A stretch of DNA of 11,539 nucleotides from UBA8444 sp964003875 (lineage in GTDB: Bacteria; Bacteroidota; Bacteroidia; Flavobacteriales; UBA7312): assembly GCA_964003875.1 (NCBI GenBank), contig CAXFLH010000044.1, positions 1-11,539 of the forward strand. The letters are read 5' to 3'. A program made the translations under genes and the position numbers. This document shows positions 1 to 7,522 of the stretch, one piece after another. The notes beneath the pieces are model-generated. The model searched no databases. It had not been told where the DNA came from and was given only the letters and a program-made list of their open reading frames with translations. Every line of letters begins with the position of its first letter. The first letter of the stretch is position 1.

Positions 1-13
1 CAAAATCTCATAA
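1..13 (+). CDS. possible last codons of an upstream gene (partial)
   Basis: Bases 2-13 read K-I-S-stop in one frame, with the stop TAA at 11-13, one base before the adk start at 15. Given how tightly the following genes are packed, this could be the tail of a preceding gene in the same operon. In related bacteria hypoxanthine phosphoribosyltransferase often precedes adk, but three codons cannot identify anything, so this is only a possibility. Confidence 0.2.
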
Positions 14-14
14 T

Positions 15-587
15 ATGCTTAATATCGTATTATTTGGACCCCCAGGTGCAGGAAAAGGCACACAATCGCAATTGCTTATAGACAAATACAGTTTGATACA
101 TCTATCTACTGGCGATATTTTAAGAGGCGAAATTGCTCAAGGCACTGAACTCGGCTTAAAAGCCAAAAGTATAATGGATAGAGGCGATCTAGTTCCTGAC
201 CAAGTAGTGATTGGTATGATACGTTCTATCTTGGAAAAAAATCCGAATGCTAAAGGCTTTATCTTCGATGGATTTCCTAGAACTACTGCTCAAGCCGAAT
301 CCTTGGATCAAATGTTAGACGAGCTCAATACCTCGATTTCTACCATGCTATCTTTAAACGTGGACGACGACGAGCTGACAAAAAGGTTACTAGAACGTGG
401 CAAAAGTAGTGGGCGAGCAGACGATGCCAATGAGTCTATTATTAGAAATCGTATTAAAGAATACAATAATAAAACAGCACCTCTAAAAGAGTTTTACACG
501 CAACAAAATAAATTGCAATCCATTGAAGGTGTTGGTAGTGTAGATGCTATTAATGCTAAACTCTGTAAAGCTATAGACCAACTCTAA
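15..587 (+). CDS. adk: adenylate kinase, short-LID form
   Basis: Cytoplasmic enzyme that interconverts ATP + AMP and 2 ADP, keeping the adenine nucleotide pools in balance. The 190-residue protein has the P-loop GPPGAGKGT at residues 8-16, the AMP-site region STGDILRGE at 31-39 and the family signature DGFPRT at 85-90. The lid region, RGKSSGRADD (128-137), is the short form without the extended or zinc-binding lid of long adenylate kinases, and the length fits that short class. The ATG at 15 puts the beta-strand and P-loop at the usual distance from the N-terminus. Its stop (TAA 585-587) shares one base with the obg ATG, so the two are probably translated together. All nucleotide-binding residues I can check are present and nothing looks damaged. 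Confidence 0.97.
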   Translation: MLNIVLFGPPGAGKGTQSQLLIDKYSLIHLSTGDILRGEIAQGTELGLKAKSIMDRGDLVPDQVVIGMIRSILEKNPNAKGFIFDGFPRTTAQAESLDQMLDELNTSISTMLSLNVDDDELTKRLLERGKSSGRADDANESIIRNRIKEYNNKTAPLKEFYTQQNKLQSIEGVGSVDAINAKLCKAIDQL

Positions 588-1585
588 TGAAAGTTAAAAA
601 TTCCAACTTTGTCGATTATGTCAAAATCTTTTGCCGTTCAGGCAAAGGTGGAGCGGGCTCTGCCCACTTTTTAAGAGACAGAAATACTGCTAAGGGTGGT
701 CCTGATGGTGGTGACGGTGGTCGTGGAGGTCACATTATCATTCAAGGTAATGACCAAATGTGGACATTACTTCACCTCAAATACCAAAAACATCTTTTTG
801 CTGAACACGGCGGCTCCGGTAGTGGCAATAAAAAAATTGGTAAAGACGGACAAAGCAAAACTATACAAGTACCCCTAGGTACTGTGGCTAAAAATGCCGA
901 AACAGGAGAAATCCTTTTCGAAATTACAGAACATCAGGAGGAACAAATTTTGCTAGAAGGTGGTAAAGGAGGAAGGGGAAATGTACACTTTAAATCCCCA
1001 ACCAATCAAACACCCCGTTATGCTCAACCCGGAATGGATAGCCTTGAAGGTTGGTTTATTCTCGAATTAAAAATACTTGCTGATGTAGGTTTAGTTGGTT
1101 TTCCTAATGCTGGAAAATCAACACTTCTTTCCGTAGTATCTGCCGCTAAGCCAGAAATTGCCAACTACGCCTTTACAACATTAGTGCCTAATTTGGGTAT
1201 TGTTTCATATCGTGATGAGCGTTCTTTTATTATGGCTGACATTCCTGGCATCATAGAAGGTGCTTCCGAAGGCAAGGGCTTAGGATTGCGTTTTTTAAGA
1301 CACATAGAAAGAAATTCCACTTTATTGTTTCTTGTTCCTGCTGATAGCGGTGATATCCTAATAGAATACCATATCCTTTTAGGCGAATTAGAGAAGTATA
1401 ACCCGCAACTTTTAGATAAAAACAGAATATTGGCTGTCAGCAAATCGGATATGCTTGATCAAGAACTAAAGGATGAAATATCTCAAGATTTACCTCAAAA
1501 TATAACATGTCTATTTATCTCGTCTGTTGCTCAGCAAGGACTAATGGATCTGAAAGATGCGATTTGGCAAAAATTGAATGAATAA
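587..1585 (+). CDS. obg: Obg-family GTPase (CgtA)
   Basis: Conserved GTPase that binds the large ribosomal subunit and links ribosome assembly to growth and stress control. The first ~165 residues form the glycine-rich Obg fold (for example KGGPDGGDGGRGGH at 36-49 and EGGKGGRGN at 124-132). The G domain follows, with G1 GFPNAGKS (171-178), the switch I segment YAFTTL (194-199), G3 DIPG (218-221) and a G5-like SSV (312-314). G4 reads SKSD (285-288) instead of the usual NKxD. I recall SKSD as common in Bacteroidota Obg, so I treat it as a lineage feature rather than damage. The C-terminal extension found in some Obg proteins is absent at 332 residues. It is joined to adk and to the PAP2 gene by one-base TAATG overlaps. 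Confidence 0.96.
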   Translation: MKVKNSNFVDYVKIFCRSGKGGAGSAHFLRDRNTAKGGPDGGDGGRGGHIIIQGNDQMWTLLHLKYQKHLFAEHGGSGSGNKKIGKDGQSKTIQVPLGTVAKNAETGEILFEITEHQEEQILLEGGKGGRGNVHFKSPTNQTPRYAQPGMDSLEGWFILELKILADVGLVGFPNAGKSTLLSVVSAAKPEIANYAFTTLVPNLGIVSYRDERSFIMADIPGIIEGASEGKGLGLRFLRHIERNSTLLFLVPADSGDILIEYHILLGELEKYNPQLLDKNRILAVSKSDMLDQELKDEISQDLPQNITCLFISSVAQQGLMDLKDAIWQKLNE

Positions 1586-2124
1586 TGGAGTGGCTCATTG
1601 AATTAGATAAAAATTGTTTTCATCTGATAAATCAGTCAGGTTCAACGACTTGGGATAGTCTGATGCTTTTTGCTAGTCATAAATTGTCGTGGATACCTTT
1701 GTATATTCTTTTAGTTTACCTCATCATGAAAGAAAAGGGCAAAGAAAGCATTTGGATTTTAGCAAGTATAGGTTTAGTTATTGCTTGTTGCGATATGGGT
1801 AGTGTACATCTTTTTAAAAATACTTTTCAGCGTTTACGACCTTGTCATTTCTTCGATGAAGTACGACTAGTCTCAGAAAGATGTGGTGGACAATATAGCT
1901 TCATTTCCTCTCACGCATCTAATGTTTTTGGCTTAGCTGTAGTGGTAGGTAAACTGATTAATAAGAAGTTTTTTTTTGTGGCCTTATTTATTTGGGCTGC
2001 AGTAGTTGCATACTCTAGAGTGTATCTAGGTGTTCACTATCCATTGGATATTCTAGGTGGTATGCTATGGGGAACTTTTATAGCTTTAATAACCGTTTCT
2101 CTTTACAAGAAATTTAGAACATGA
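1585..2124 (+). CDS. PAP2-family membrane phosphatase
   Basis: Integral membrane acid phosphatase of the PAP2 superfamily, which removes phosphate from lipid phosphates such as phosphatidic acid or undecaprenyl pyrophosphate. The three active-site motifs are intact in 179 residues: K78-x6-R85-P86, the S109-H110 pair in the FISSHASN segment (106-113), and S144-R145-x5-H151-x3-D155. Hydrophobic helices surround them (about 36-48, 56-70, 114-124, 129-143, 156-172). The motif spacing matches the bacterial lipid-phosphatase branch, but the substrate cannot be told from sequence. Undecaprenyl pyrophosphate recycling or lipid A dephosphorylation are both possible. It starts in the TAATG shared with obg and ends in an ATGA overlap with the next small gene. 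A PAP2 gene after obg is, to my recollection, a recurrent Flavobacteria arrangement. Confidence 0.92.
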   Translation: MEWLIELDKNCFHLINQSGSTTWDSLMLFASHKLSWIPLYILLVYLIMKEKGKESIWILASIGLVIACCDMGSVHLFKNTFQRLRPCHFFDEVRLVSERCGGQYSFISSHASNVFGLAVVVGKLINKKFFFVALFIWAAVVAYSRVYLGVHYPLDILGGMLWGTFIALITVSLYKKFRT

Positions 2125-2273
2125 AACAGTTTAATTGGATATGGTTCGTTTGGTTAGTTCTAGTCATCTTATGGAACTACATATGGGTAGATGTGCCACC
2201 TATAGCCGATGTGCTTGTTGCTATTTTTCTTTCTATTTTAGCCAATCAATTTAATTTAAAACTCAAAAAGTGA
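2121..2273 (+). CDS. 50-residue two-helix membrane peptide, unknown function
   Basis: A small gene filling the space between the PAP2 and alkaline phosphatase genes. It starts at the ATG overlapping the PAP2 stop (ATGA, 2121-2124) and ends with a TGA (2271-2273) overlapping the GTG start of the next gene (GTGA). The 50-residue product has two hydrophobic stretches, about residues 6-23 (rich in Trp: four W in the first 18 residues) and 30-44, separated by a short polar turn with D24 and two prolines (26-27), and it ends in a basic tail (LKLKK). This predicts a membrane hairpin. I recognise no domain. Support for it being real comes from the exact coupling at both ends, the lack of any other use for the 145 bases, and a plausible membrane topology. 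It may assist the neighbouring PAP2 enzyme, but that is speculation. Confidence 0.72.
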   Translation: MKQFNWIWFVWLVLVILWNYIWVDVPPIADVLVAIFLSILANQFNLKLKK

Positions 2274-3823
2274 AAAAAATCATATTAGTGTTGTGTGTTA
2301 TGCTTTGGGGCATTTCTCAAGCTCAAAAAAAACCTAAACTTGTAGTAGGAATAGTAGTCGATCAAATGCGCTATGACTACGTCTATCGTTTTTGGAATCA
2401 ATTTGGAGATAATGGCTTTAAAAAATTGGTAAATGAAGGCTATTTCTTAAGAAATACTCACTACAACTACACTCCAACCTACACAGGTCCTGGACACGCT
2501 AGTATCTTTACAGGCACTACTCCTTCTGTACATGGGATTATTGGAAATAATTGGTATAATAAAGCTGACGGTTTATCGGTATATTGTGCTGGTGATGGCA
2601 ATTCAACTACTGTCTGCGATTGTGATAACCATATAGACGTAGAATCTACAGCTGGGAAAATGTCACCTCATCGTATGCTTACTACCACTTTTTCAGACGA
2701 ACTAAAATTGTTTAGCCCACAATCCAAAGTATTTGGTATTTCGATAAAAGATAGAGGGGCAATTCTACCCGCGGGACATACTGCTAATGGCGCTTTCTGG
2801 ATGGGCAAAAGTGGAGAGTGGATTTCTAGCTCTTACTATTACGAACAACTACCCGAATGGTTAATAGAATTTCAACAAAAGAAACCCGCTACTAGCTATT
2901 TTAAAGGAGCTTGGAAAGGCCGAGGGTTTGGCTACCCTATGGATAGCCTACTAGCAAGTAAAGGTCCAGCATCTGTAAAAAGTACTCCTCAAGGAAATAC
3001 CTACCTTAAAGACTTAGCTATTGAGTTAATTAAATCAGAAGAATTAGGAAAGGACAACATTACAGATGTATTGACACTAAGCTTTTCATCGACTGATTAC
3101 ATTGGTCATCAATTTGGACCACATGCTCAAGAATTAGTCGACACATACATTAAACTAGACAAGGATATTGCAGAAATATTGAAACAGATAAACTCTACAG
3201 TAGGACAAGAAAATGCTTTGATATTTCTAACTGCAGACCATGGCGTGGTTAGTGTACCAAATGAACTAAAAGCTCGAAAAATACCCGCAGGTTATTTTGA
3301 TGCTTCAAACTTAACAACTGAACTGAATAATCATTTGTCAAAAAGATATGGAAATAATACGTGGGTTTTAAAATATTCTAATCAACAGTTTTTTCTAAAT
3401 CGTAAGCTAATAGAAGAACAAAAACTTAGTCATCAAGAAGTACAACAACTAGCGGCTGATTACTTAATTGGTGTAGAGGGCGTACAGTATACTTTCACCG
3501 CTCATCAACTGCATCACAACGAATATCAAAACAGCTTTTACTCTCTTATTCAAAAAGGCTTTAACCAAAAGCGTTCTGGCGATGTCGTTATTGCTTTAAA
3601 TTCAGGTTGGATAGAATGGAACTCGCCAACTGGAACAACACACGGCTCATGCTTTAGCTACGATACGCATGTTCCTTTGTTATTTTGGGGTAAAGGCATT
3701 CAACAGGGTGTTTCGGACGAATACATTTCTATCTGTGATATAGCACCTACAGTCAGTACTTTATTAGGTATTTCTTTTCCTAACGGCTGTACAGGACAAC
3801 CCATTAGAAGTATTACCGAATGA
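2270..3823 (+). CDS. secreted PafA-like alkaline phosphatase
   Basis: Alkaline phosphatase superfamily phosphomonoesterase exported beyond the cytoplasmic membrane, probably releasing phosphate from organic esters. Residues 1-18 form a signal peptide (KK followed by a hydrophobic core, ending SQA-Q). Zinc-site residues can be placed by analogy with the characterised PafA enzyme: D31, the nucleophile T72 within YTGPGHAS, D276 and H280 (STDYIGH), D323-H324 (TADHG) and H467 (YDTHVP). The substrate-binding trio is also visible: N93 in IGNNW and K160/R162 in IKDRGAI. That trio marks the monoesterase branch rather than nucleotide pyrophosphatases. At 517 residues it is close to full family length (~545). 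The start is GTG at 2270, chosen because it gives a clean signal peptide and a GTGA overlap with the small gene before it. Its end overlaps aroB (ATGA). No Pho-box-like operator is apparent and none would be expected mid-operon. Confidence 0.9.
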   Translation: MKKIILVLCVMLWGISQAQKKPKLVVGIVVDQMRYDYVYRFWNQFGDNGFKKLVNEGYFLRNTHYNYTPTYTGPGHASIFTGTTPSVHGIIGNNWYNKADGLSVYCAGDGNSTTVCDCDNHIDVESTAGKMSPHRMLTTTFSDELKLFSPQSKVFGISIKDRGAILPAGHTANGAFWMGKSGEWISSSYYYEQLPEWLIEFQQKKPATSYFKGAWKGRGFGYPMDSLLASKGPASVKSTPQGNTYLKDLAIELIKSEELGKDNITDVLTLSFSSTDYIGHQFGPHAQELVDTYIKLDKDIAEILKQINSTVGQENALIFLTADHGVVSVPNELKARKIPAGYFDASNLTTELNNHLSKRYGNNTWVLKYSNQQFFLNRKLIEEQKLSHQEVQQLAADYLIGVEGVQYTFTAHQLHHNEYQNSFYSLIQKGFNQKRSGDVVIALNSGWIEWNSPTGTTHGSCFSYDTHVPLLFWGKGIQQGVSDEYISICDIAPTVSTLLGISFPNGCTGQPIRSITE

Positions 3824-4830
3824 AAGTAGTTCATAGCTCAACATATGATATCACAATTGGCAAAGGTAGTCTACAAACTATCCAACATTCAAGGTATTCG
3901 GCAATTGCCATTTTGGTAGATGAACATACTAAAGCGAATTGCTTAGATATCTTTCTTAAAGAAAGTCAAATCAAGCCTAAGCTAATAATTGAAATTCATT
4001 CAGGCGAAGAACACAAAAACATTTCTAACTGCGAACACATTTGGCAACAACTGACCAACGCTCAATTTGACAGAAAATCACTTCTCGTTAACTTAGGCGG
4101 TGGCGTCATAGGAGATATGGGTGGATTTGCTGCCTCTTGCTACAAAAGGGGTATAGATTTCATTCAGGTACCCACCACCCTGCTAGCTATGGTAGATGCT
4201 TCAGTAGGTGGAAAGCTAGCTATAGATTTGGAGAATTTTAAAAATCAAATCGGCTTGTTTAAATCCCCAAAAGGAGTATATATTTTACCAGAGTTTTTAC
4301 AAACACTAAACCAAAGGCAAGTTGTATCAGGATATGCTGAAATCATTAAACATGCTCTTATTGCTGACAAAGACTATTGGCAATTGTTAATGGAAACATC
4401 AATTGAAAAAATAAATTGGGAAAAAACTATCCATCATTCTATCATCCTAAAAAATGATATCGTTCAATCCGATCCTTTTGAAGAAAACAAACGTAAAATT
4501 TTGAATTTTGGACATACCTTAGGACACGCTATAGAAAGTTTTTACCTCAAGAAAGAAAAGGATATTCTGCATGGTGAGGCTATTGCTTTAGGCATGTATT
4601 TAGAAGCTGAGCTATCACCACTCAATATCGAAAAGAAAAAAGAAATTCAAGACTATTTGAAGTCCAACTTCAATTTAGTGGATTGTCCATCTTTAGAGCA
4701 ACTCCTACCCTTTCTCAAAAACGATAAAAAAAATGAACACGATAACATTAATTTCTCGCTTCTCGATGATATAGGTTCTTGTAGCTACAATAATGATTTA
4801 AGTTTAGAGAAAATAAAGACTATTTTTTAA
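3820..4830 (+). CDS. aroB: 3-dehydroquinate synthase
   Basis: Second step of the shikimate pathway: converts DAHP to 3-dehydroquinate using NAD+ and a divalent metal, in the cytoplasm. The NAD-binding glycine run GGGVIGDMGGF is at residues 93-103 and the conserved PTTLLAMVDASVGGK block at 118-132. The likely metal ligands are E174 (GYAEIIKH), H232 (NFGHTLGH) and H251 (HGEAIALGM). At 336 residues it is slightly shorter than the common 350-360, with a brief and poorly conserved C-terminal part, but no active-site element is missing. The ATG at 3820 overlaps the alkaline phosphatase stop. It is the last gene of the overlapping chain that begins at adk, and a 27-base gap with a promoter-like element follows. 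A second pathway enzyme, AroA, lies one gene further on. Confidence 0.95.
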   Translation: MKVVHSSTYDITIGKGSLQTIQHSRYSAIAILVDEHTKANCLDIFLKESQIKPKLIIEIHSGEEHKNISNCEHIWQQLTNAQFDRKSLLVNLGGGVIGDMGGFAASCYKRGIDFIQVPTTLLAMVDASVGGKLAIDLENFKNQIGLFKSPKGVYILPEFLQTLNQRQVVSGYAEIIKHALIADKDYWQLLMETSIEKINWEKTIHHSIILKNDIVQSDPFEENKRKILNFGHTLGHAIESFYLKKEKDILHGEAIALGMYLEAELSPLNIEKKKEIQDYLKSNFNLVDCPSLEQLLPFLKNDKKNEHDNINFSLLDDIGSCSYNNDLSLEKIKTIF

Positions 4831-4833
4831 TGT

Positions 4834-4841
4834 TATATTTG
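4834..4841 (+). promoter_or_regulatory. candidate -7 promoter box (TATATTTG)
   Basis: TATATTTG is an exact match to the Bacteroidota -7 consensus TAnnTTTG. It lies in the only gap in the first 6.8 kb, 16 bases upstream of the ATG at 4858, so transcription would start about 10 bases before that start codon. I see no clear TTTG box at the usual upstream distance, so this is a half-match. It could drive the methyltransferase-like gene and aroA independently of the adk-aroB chain. Confidence 0.4.
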
Positions 4842-4857
4842 ACATTCAATTGATACT

Positions 4858-5622
4858 ATGCAATCTGCAAAAGAATATCTTATACAAGAAGGCTTAAACC
4901 AATACATTAACCTTGATGCAAATGCCGATTTTAAAGAGGGTGTATTTGATGCTGTTAGTGGTAAATTAAACATGCCATTTCCACCTATTGCTGAAGACCT
5001 AGCCCGTTTACACCAACTTATAAGAACAAGAAAAGCATTTACTGTATTGGAATTTGGCTCTGGACTATCTTCCATAGTCATAGCTGATGCCTTGAGTAAA
5101 AACAAAACAGAATTTTTGGCTCTTGACGAAAAGCCAGAACTTAGAAACCGATTTATGTTTAAAATTTTTTCTGTAGAATCGGATAAACTATGGATAGAAA
5201 ATAACCAATCAAACTTTCCTGAACACTTATTGGAACACGTTAATTTTCATTATTCAGAAATTAAAATAGATACTTTCAATGGTAGGATATGCCATTTTTA
5301 TGACAATTTACCAGATATCGTTCCAGACTTTATTTACCTCGACGGACCCAATCCAAAAGATGTAAAAGGAAACGTAAATGGTATGACATTTCAATGCGAC
5401 GAGCGTACCGTTATGGCAGCAGACCTTTTACTAATGGAGTCCATATTATTGCCCGGCACATTCATACTTGTTGATGGTAGAACAAATAATGCTAGATTTC
5501 TTAAAAATAACTTCCAAAGAAACTTTAAAATGAGTTGGGACAAAGATGGTGATGTAACTAGCTTTGAGCTACAAGAAGAAAGACTTGGTAAATACAATAT
5601 TTTAGGCTCTGACTTTTATTGA
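4858..5622 (+). CDS. class I methyltransferase-like protein, unassigned
   Basis: A 254-residue soluble protein that I cannot name. Residues 63-69 (VLEFGSG) look like the SAM-binding motif I of class I methyltransferases. An acidic pair D90-E91 sits at the end of the next predicted strand, where the ribose of SAM is usually bound. DFIYLDGP (157-164) resembles the motif IV strand seen in families acting on small molecules or sugars. A later strand reads GTFILVDGR, followed by a C-terminal domain rich in Phe and Asn. No signal peptide or membrane helix is seen. It lies between aroB and aroA, with 27 bases before it and 5 bases between its stop (TGA 5620-5622) and the aroA ATG. It is therefore co-transcribed with aroA, but nothing in the shikimate pathway needs a methyltransferase. 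A SAM-fold protein with another activity is also possible. Confidence 0.75.
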   Translation: MQSAKEYLIQEGLNQYINLDANADFKEGVFDAVSGKLNMPFPPIAEDLARLHQLIRTRKAFTVLEFGSGLSSIVIADALSKNKTEFLALDEKPELRNRFMFKIFSVESDKLWIENNQSNFPEHLLEHVNFHYSEIKIDTFNGRICHFYDNLPDIVPDFIYLDGPNPKDVKGNVNGMTFQCDERTVMAADLLLMESILLPGTFILVDGRTNNARFLKNNFQRNFKMSWDKDGDVTSFELQEERLGKYNILGSDFY

Positions 5623-5627
5623 CAATT

Positions 5628-6863
5628 ATGGATTTTTTGATTTCGCATACTAGTAAATCGATTAATGCTGACCTTATCCTTCCTCCTTCTAAAAGCATAA
5701 GCAATAGAGCACTCATCATTCAGGCTTTGTGCCAATCTAAACCCACACTTTTTAACCTCTCACAATCTAGCGACACTCAATCCTTAGTACAAGCATTACG
5801 GACTACTTCTAAAACTATAGATATTGGCGATGCTGGTACAAGTATGCGATTTCTCACGGCTTACCTTAGTCAGCAAAAAGGTAGTTATATTTTGACGGGT
5901 AGTGAACGAATGAAAGAACGCCCCATTAGCCATTTAGTAGATGCCTTAAATAGCATAGGTGCAGATATAAATTACTTAGAAAAAGATGGCTTTCCTCCTT
6001 TAGCCATTAATGGAAAAACTTTAGAAGGAGGAAAAGTAGATATTTCAACATCTGTTAGCAGTCAGTTTGTTTCTGCTCTTTTATTAATTGCACCCACACT
6101 AAAAAAAGGACTTTCATTATCCTTAAAAGACGAGCTACTGTCCAAGCCATATATTAAAATGACCTTAGATATTATGCGATATTTTGGAGTTCAATCGTCT
6201 TGGACAAATAATACCATACAAGTTGAGCCACAAAACTATGTATCTAAGGAATTGAAAGTGGAGTCAGATTGGAGTGCTTTAGCATTTATCTTACAAGCTA
6301 TGTCTATCGCCAAATCGGCTCAAGTTAATATTTCTGGTCTCTCAAAAGATAGTTGGCAAGGCGATAGTTATGTTCTAAATTTATTTGAAAAATTTGGACT
6401 ACATCACGAATTTAAAGAAAACAAACTTTATTTGAAGAAATTCGATAAAGACTTAAATGACGATTACAATGTTAATCTAAAAAACACCCCTGATTTAGCC
6501 CAAGCCTATTGTTGTTCTCTATCTGCATTATCAAAATCAGCCACAATTAAGGGGTTGAATAACCTTAAAATTAAAGAAAGTCATCGCCTAAAAGCACTTC
6601 ATATTGAATTGAATAAAATGGGGCAGCTAAGTCATTATACTGAAGACACTATGAAACTAAAGGCGTCTGTTTTGCATACTCCGATAGATAGCTTTGATAG
6701 CCATAAAGACCACAGGATGGCTATGTGCCTAGCTCCTTTTGCTTTACTTTTTGATGTTAAAATAAAGAATGTGGAAGTAGCCAATAAATCTTATCCTAAT
6801 TATTGGGAAGACCTAAAAAGGATGGGCTTTACAATATCTCCTCTAACTCACTCAAACAACTGA
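5628..6863 (+). CDS. aroA: 3-phosphoshikimate 1-carboxyvinyltransferase (EPSP synthase)
   Basis: Sixth step of the shikimate pathway: joins shikimate 3-phosphate and PEP to give EPSP, the precursor of chorismate. Numbering from the ATG at 5628 gives 411 residues. PPSKSISNR carries K22 and R27, which bind the substrates. GDAGTSMRFLTAYLS corresponds to the PEP-site loop (NAGTAMRPL in E. coli). GSERMKERPISHL, the SSQFVSALLL block, KESHRLKAL and DSHKDHRMAM supply the other conserved basic and acidic residues. The C-terminal SYPNYWEDL is also typical. A longer reading from a TTG at 5619 overlaps the previous gene, but the ATG five bases after that gene's stop is the better start. The last 35 bases overlap the 3' end of the opposing HAD gene, so no terminator fits between them. 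Confidence 0.95.
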   Translation: MDFLISHTSKSINADLILPPSKSISNRALIIQALCQSKPTLFNLSQSSDTQSLVQALRTTSKTIDIGDAGTSMRFLTAYLSQQKGSYILTGSERMKERPISHLVDALNSIGADINYLEKDGFPPLAINGKTLEGGKVDISTSVSSQFVSALLLIAPTLKKGLSLSLKDELLSKPYIKMTLDIMRYFGVQSSWTNNTIQVEPQNYVSKELKVESDWSALAFILQAMSIAKSAQVNISGLSKDSWQGDSYVLNLFEKFGLHHEFKENKLYLKKFDKDLNDDYNVNLKNTPDLAQAYCCSLSALSKSATIKGLNNLKIKESHRLKALHIELNKMGQLSHYTEDTMKLKASVLHTPIDSFDSHKDHRMAMCLAPFALLFDVKIKNVEVANKSYPNYWEDLKRMGFTISPLTHSNN

Positions 6864-7521
6864 TTTCGTAGGTAATCTCAGAATATGAGTGTTCGAGCTT
6901 TAAAGGGTTAAAAAATACTTGCGCCATACCAATATCTTTAGCACCTAAAATATCAGCATGTAAATCATCACCTATCATTATGCTATCAGATGGTTTAGCA
7001 AAAGCTTTGAGCATAGAAAAATTAAAAATTTCTTGATTAGGTTTTTTATAGCCTACCTGCTCAGATGTAATAATCTGTTCAAAATAATCCATTAGATTAC
7101 TGTTTTCTAATTTCTGTAATTGGACTTCTTCAAAACCGTTAGTAATAATATGTAATGCATACCTGTCCTTAAGGTAGTTAAGTGTGGAGTGTACGTAGGG
7201 GAATAAATTGGTCTTCTTAGGACAATGAGCTACATAGTCTTCTCCTAAATTAGAAGCTAATTTTGGACTATTAACACCAAACTCATCTAAGGTAATTTTA
7301 AATCGTTCATCTCTTAGCTTATCCTTTTCAATTTTATTTTGTCGATATAAATCCCATAGTTTTTCATTATGGTACTTATATCTTTCAATAAATACTTTGC
7401 TATCGACAATTCCTTTGTTCAGCAAGTCATAATTTTGATATAATTCTAGCAAAACTTCGTTAGAATTCTTTTCAAAATCCCACAGCGTTCTATCTAAATC
7501 AAAGAAAAGATGTTTGTACAT
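6829..7521 (-). CDS. YjjG-like HAD-family phosphatase / nucleotidase
   Basis: Haloacid dehalogenase superfamily phosphatase, subfamily IA. Members of the YjjG group remove phosphate from non-canonical or damaged pyrimidine nucleoside monophosphates. The catalytic aspartates D8 and D10 lie in FFDLDRTLWDFE; the RTLWDFE continuation is characteristic of the YjjG group. Motif II is T127-N128 (IITNGF), the motif III lysine is K160 or its neighbour (GYKKPN), and motif IV is D185-D186 with D190 (IGDDLHAD). The helical cap occupies about residues 20-100. Length (230) fits the family. Its ATG at 7521 is separated by one base from the stop of the membrane-protein gene upstream, so the two form an operon. 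Its 3' end runs 35 bases into aroA on the opposite strand. The exact substrate is inferred only from family resemblance. Confidence 0.88.
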   Translation of the reverse strand: MYKHLFFDLDRTLWDFEKNSNEVLLELYQNYDLLNKGIVDSKVFIERYKYHNEKLWDLYRQNKIEKDKLRDERFKITLDEFGVNSPKLASNLGEDYVAHCPKKTNLFPYVHSTLNYLKDRYALHIITNGFEEVQLQKLENSNLMDYFEQIITSEQVGYKKPNQEIFNFSMLKAFAKPSDSIMIGDDLHADILGAKDIGMAQVFFNPLKLEHSYSEITYEISCLSELEEIL

Positions 7522-7522
7522 A

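Noticed and set aside
285..288. Obg G4 motif SKSD (residues 285-288 of the protein) as a damaged nucleotide-binding site
   Set aside because: To my knowledge SKSD is a recurrent variant in Bacteroidota Obg proteins, and all other G motifs are intact. Coordinates in this entry are protein residues of the gene at 587-1585.
1165..1443. Minus-strand reading frame inside obg
   Set aside because: It is a shadow of the well-conserved G domain of obg and has no start context or recognisable content.
4833..5105. Minus-strand reading frame over the start of the methyltransferase-like gene
   Set aside because: It lies opposite the conserved motif I region, shows no protein-like composition and would read across the promoter element.
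5619..5627. TTG start of aroA at 5619
   Set aside because: It overlaps the previous gene and adds only three residues. The ATG at 5628 gives the normal N-terminus right after that gene's stop.
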